20,659 bases of DNA, taken from NCBI GenBank assembly GCA_001970955.1, contig MPUH01001230.1:1-20659 (forward strand), read 5' to 3'. Made by a program: the position numbers and the translations under genes. Below are positions 18,429 through 20,659 of the stretch, piece by piece. This DNA comes from Stentor coeruleus (lineage: Eukaryota > Ciliophora > Heterotrichea > Heterotrichida > Stentoridae). Under the pieces are notes generated by a model. That model had not been told where the DNA came from and did no database searches. It worked only from the letters and a program-made list of their open reading frames with translations. Numbering within the stretch: the stretch's first letter is position 1; every line of letters starts with the position of its first letter.

Positions 18429-18945
18429 TTATTTTTTGACAAGTTTTTTCTTATGATCCTGTGTGTGTAATTGGCTCATTGAGCATTTTTGGATGTTATC
18501 TTTATGGATAATAGGCGAATTTTTTGAATGTAAATATCATACTGAGAATATAATTTCTCGCATATATTGTGCAACAGAAGCTTCATAAAAAGATTTGAAT
18601 TTTACGAGATTTTAAAAGACTGTTCCAACTTTTAGTAATAAATAGAAATTGCTATAATCTTCAAAATAGTTATAATTTTTACTATATAAGGATGATTTAA
18701 GCTACAGATTTTATGATGTAGGCAGGTAAAAGGTTTACATCGACAAATTTTTTTGTTTACAACTTTGATTATGTAAAATTCAAGTGAGATTTTGTGATGG
18801 ACTTTGTAAACTTCGCCGAAATCTCCTTCGCTAATAGTTTTTTTGGTTAGGGATTCGAAATTGGAGACTTTGGTTTTTTTTTTCAGCACTTTTATTATTC
18901 TTGGGAATGGGAAGTGTATTCTACGCTTGCTTTTAGCTACACACT
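18429..18945 (-). pseudogene. decayed serine/threonine protein kinase
   Basis: Minus-strand translation gives a recognisable kinase in broken pieces. The first piece runs from about 18943 with no ATG, through KTKVSNFESL, then SEGDFGEVYKVHHK (glycine loop with the first Gly changed to Ser), FYIIKVVNKK (the beta-3 lysine) and SLNHPYIVKI. A frameshift equivalent to one lost base follows near 18665. The second piece continues FEDYSNFYLLLKVG, a TAA, then SFYEASVAQYMREIIFSV, a TGA, then YLHSKNSPIIHKD. Here the catalytic HRD has become HKD, and the KPEN segment is scrambled. No DFG lobe follows. The loss of start, frame, catalytic loop and C-lobe makes this a pseudogene. The parent looks like one of the ciliate kinases with a YLHSKxPPIIHRD-type motif. 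Large kinase families are known in Stentor. Confidence 0.8.
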
Positions 18946-19228
18946 AATTTATTCTTGTAGGAATAGAGAGATTATATAATGATTTAAATAATAGAGAATA
19001 AAGATCGAAATATAAAATATAATTTTTCTTAAATTTCAACACACAATCATGTCTTAATTCTCAAATTAACACTCCACTAGACAAAACAAAAATAATCTTA
19101 AAAATTATTTCCTACAATTTCTTTATATTATTCCAAANCTTAATTCTCAAATTAACACTCCACTAGACAAAACAAAAATAATCTTAAAAATTATTTCCTA
19201 CAATTTCTTTATATTATTCCAAATATAT
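18946..19228. other. spacer between methyltransferase and kinase remnant
   Basis: This AT-rich sequence holds no gene. The part nearest the methyltransferase stop is C-biased on the + strand. Most of it is taken up by the duplicated segment around the N at 19138. Confidence 0.4.
19053..19223. repeat. exact 85-bp direct duplication around a single N (probable assembly join)
   Basis: Bases 19053-19137 and 19139-19223 are identical, and the only base between them is the N at 19138, the only ambiguous base in the window. Perfect identity, direct orientation and an N at the join are what a scaffolder leaves when two overlapping contig ends are placed side by side instead of merged. The true sequence very probably has one copy. 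Confidence 0.9.
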
Positions 19229-20182
19229 CTAAACATTCCTAATCTTTGTAGCTTTAATATAAGCTCCTCCAAACTTTGCAGGCATTTCACAAACCCACCT
19301 TTCAAACTCTTCTTCTCCAAACTCAGCACAAGTTAATGGATACGCAGTTTTCGCTTCATCCAAAGTCATGCCAAGTTGATGATAAAGCCTACAAGAAATA
19401 TGTATTCCAGCAACATATCTTGTATCCCACAATTCCTGTCCATATTCACTAATAATCTGTTCTTTCTCCCTCAAAAATTTCTCAGACCTCTCAAAAAGAT
19501 ACCTAGACCATTCAGTAGTTCTAAAAACATATTCATCAACATGAAATCCTGCATCTTCTAACAATTTAACATAATCATGTCTTTGTAATCTGCTTATAAA
19601 CTGAAACTTAACAGCGATTTCTTCTTCTTTTTCAATAAGTGGGATATTATTCTCAACAACATGATCTTCAATATACAACCTTCCTCCCATTTTCAAAGCC
19701 CGATTACATACTGAAAACAAAGCTGGCTTATTTGCGATATAATAAAAAGACTGTAAAGAATATACAACTTGACATTCATTTTCTAAACCAAGACCTACAA
19801 GATCAAGTTGTGTAGCATCTCCTTGTATTATTCTAGTATTAGTTATCCCACATAATTCATTCATATTTCTATGAAGTTCATTAAAAGCTGGGAGGAAATC
19901 AACAGTAGTCAATTGAACTTTGAAACGATCTGCAACAAAACGTGAAGTAGATCCATTTCCTGCACAGAGTTCAAGGACTTTTGTGTTTGGGTTGACTTTT
20001 TCATTTTCAAGGAAATCTTCAATGTAATTATGACCGCAGTAATGAAGACTGTCAAAGTGACTGAAATCAGATGGGATAAATAGACCTTCTGACTTTTTAG
20101 CTTTGACTTTTGCAACTTCGTTACGTAAACGGTTCATGTATGGATCAGCGTAAAGATCGTAGTTTGAAAATGCGTCACTCAT
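19229..20182 (-). CDS. class I SAM-dependent methyltransferase
   Basis: The 317-aa protein has the seven-strand methyltransferase fold. Motif I, VLELCAGNGSTSRFVA, starts at residue 69 and forms the S-adenosylmethionine-binding loop. An acidic residue after strand 2 (Asp95 in LTTVDFLPAF) contacts the ribose, and GDATQLDL (121-128) is the adenine-binding acidic loop. The QSFYYIANKPALF and ALKMGGRLYIEDHV segments (about 145-180) match motifs of small-molecule methyltransferases, as in sterol, sarcosine or phosphoethanolamine methyltransferases. The C-terminal half is a helical cap rich in aromatics and probably defines the substrate. I cannot name the substrate. There is no signal peptide or membrane segment, so it is probably cytosolic. 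It has an ATG start and a TAG stop. It is the last gene before the telomere. Confidence 0.85.
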   Translation of the reverse strand: MSDAFSNYDLYADPYMNRLRNEVAKVKAKKSEGLFIPSDFSHFDSLHYCGHNYIEDFLENEKVNPNTKVLELCAGNGSTSRFVADRFKVQLTTVDFLPAFNELHRNMNELCGITNTRIIQGDATQLDLVGLGLENECQVVYSLQSFYYIANKPALFSVCNRALKMGGRLYIEDHVVENNIPLIEKEEEIAVKFQFISRLQRHDYVKLLEDAGFHVDEYVFRTTEWSRYLFERSEKFLREKEQIISEYGQELWDTRYVAGIHISCRLYHQLGMTLDEAKTAYPLTCAEFGEEEFERWVCEMPAKFGGAYIKATKIRNV

Positions 20183-20640
20183 TTTTATTAGTAAAATCTG
20201 ACGTAGTATTGTATGATATGAACTATATGAAGATGGAAGATATGGAGTATAGGATAAAAAGGTAGGTCTCGGAAGGTGAAGGGAGTAGATTAGAGGTAAG
20301 ATGATAAATGGAATTGATTGAGGATGGATAATGAGAAGAAATTATGTTTTCTCCAAGAGGAAAGAAGATAGTTTTTAATGAGGAAATTTTGATGGAAATG
20401 TAGGCTTGACTTGTGGAAGATTTTAAAATTGGGGATTATTTTAGGGTTGGGGTCAAAGTTAAGGTTAATGAAATTATGTAATTGGGGTTTGTGAATATTT
20501 TATGATTAGAGAGTAGTAAAAATAAAAATATTTTAGGTTTTTGGATATACGGGTATGGAATATTAAGAAAAAACACCTATCCTTAAATAGTATCCTTAAT
20601 AATCTTAAAATCACTATCCCGATATACGGGGCATGCCACA
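20183..20640. other. subtelomeric region, G-rich then C-rich
   Basis: This region has no gene. From the methyltransferase start outward the + strand is strongly G-rich (54 G against 6 C in 20221-20400). The last 70 bases before the telomere reverse to C-rich. Small repeats near the end are GATATACGGG at 20544-20553 and again at 20621-20630, TATCCTTAA at 20578 and 20591, and the palindrome GGCATGCC at 20630-20637. Confidence 0.5.
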
Positions 20641-20659
20641 TAGGGTGTTAGGGTGTTAG
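20641..20659 (+). repeat. telomere repeats (TGTTAGGG)n
   Basis: The final 19 bases read TAGGGTGTTAGGGTGTTAG, about 2.4 copies of the 8-mer TGTTAGGG in the orientation of a G-rich 3' end. The complement CCCTAACA is the telomere unit I recall for heterotrichs. Its placement at the very end of the window suggests a true chromosome end, trimmed by the window or by the assembly. Confidence 0.85.

Noticed and set aside
18848..18870. GGATTCGAAATT-like sequence resembling a tRNA B box
   Set aside because: No acceptor, anticodon or A-box structure surrounds it, and it is part of the kinase remnant's coding sequence.

Overview
The window reads as one end of a macronuclear chromosome of a heterotrich ciliate, most like Stentor. 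Four observations support this. (1) The last 19 bases are telomere repeats with the unit TGTTAGGG (CCCTAACA on the other strand), the type I recall for heterotrichs. (2) One gene (a pseudouridine synthase) needs a 16-nt GT...AG intron, the tiny intron class known from Stentor and Blepharisma. (3) The genome is AT-rich and gene-dense, with cilium and centriole genes (AK9-like, centrin). (4) TAA, TAG and TGA all appear as gene ends and every Trp codon I checked is TGG. That fits the standard code of Stentor rather than the UGA=Trp code of Blepharisma or the reassigned stops of Condylostoma.

Layout from left to right: a small four-pass membrane protein (+); a very long AK9-like ciliary multi-adenylate-kinase protein (-); an unrecognised 403-aa protein with a CaaX-like tail (+); MON1 (-); ARP2 (-); centrin (-); a 1.3-kb interval holding a coding-like but broken stretch; ribosomal protein eL30 (+); a small protein with an N-terminal acylation motif (-); an RluA-type pseudouridine synthase with an intron (+); a small tail-anchored coiled-coil protein (-); a decayed protein kinase (-); a SAM-dependent methyltransferase (-); a G-rich subtelomere; and the telomere. 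There is no operon logic. The genes are housekeeping or cytoskeletal units in mixed orientation, with some very tight junctions near the right end: 4 bp between convergent stops and 54 bp between divergent starts.

The most striking feature is not a gene. Nearly every intergenic interval has an extreme GC skew whose sign depends on side and not on gene orientation. Just left of a gene the + strand is C-rich and almost G-free. Just right of a gene it is G-rich and almost C-free. The strand running outward from each gene is therefore the G-rich one at both ends, the same polarity as the telomere (C-strand at left ends, G-strand at right ends). One run of 238 nt has no C at all. This might mark telomere-addition or chromosome-fragmentation zones, or be a relic of gene-sized chromosomes.

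The single N at 19138 lies between two identical 85-bp copies and looks like an assembly join, not biology.
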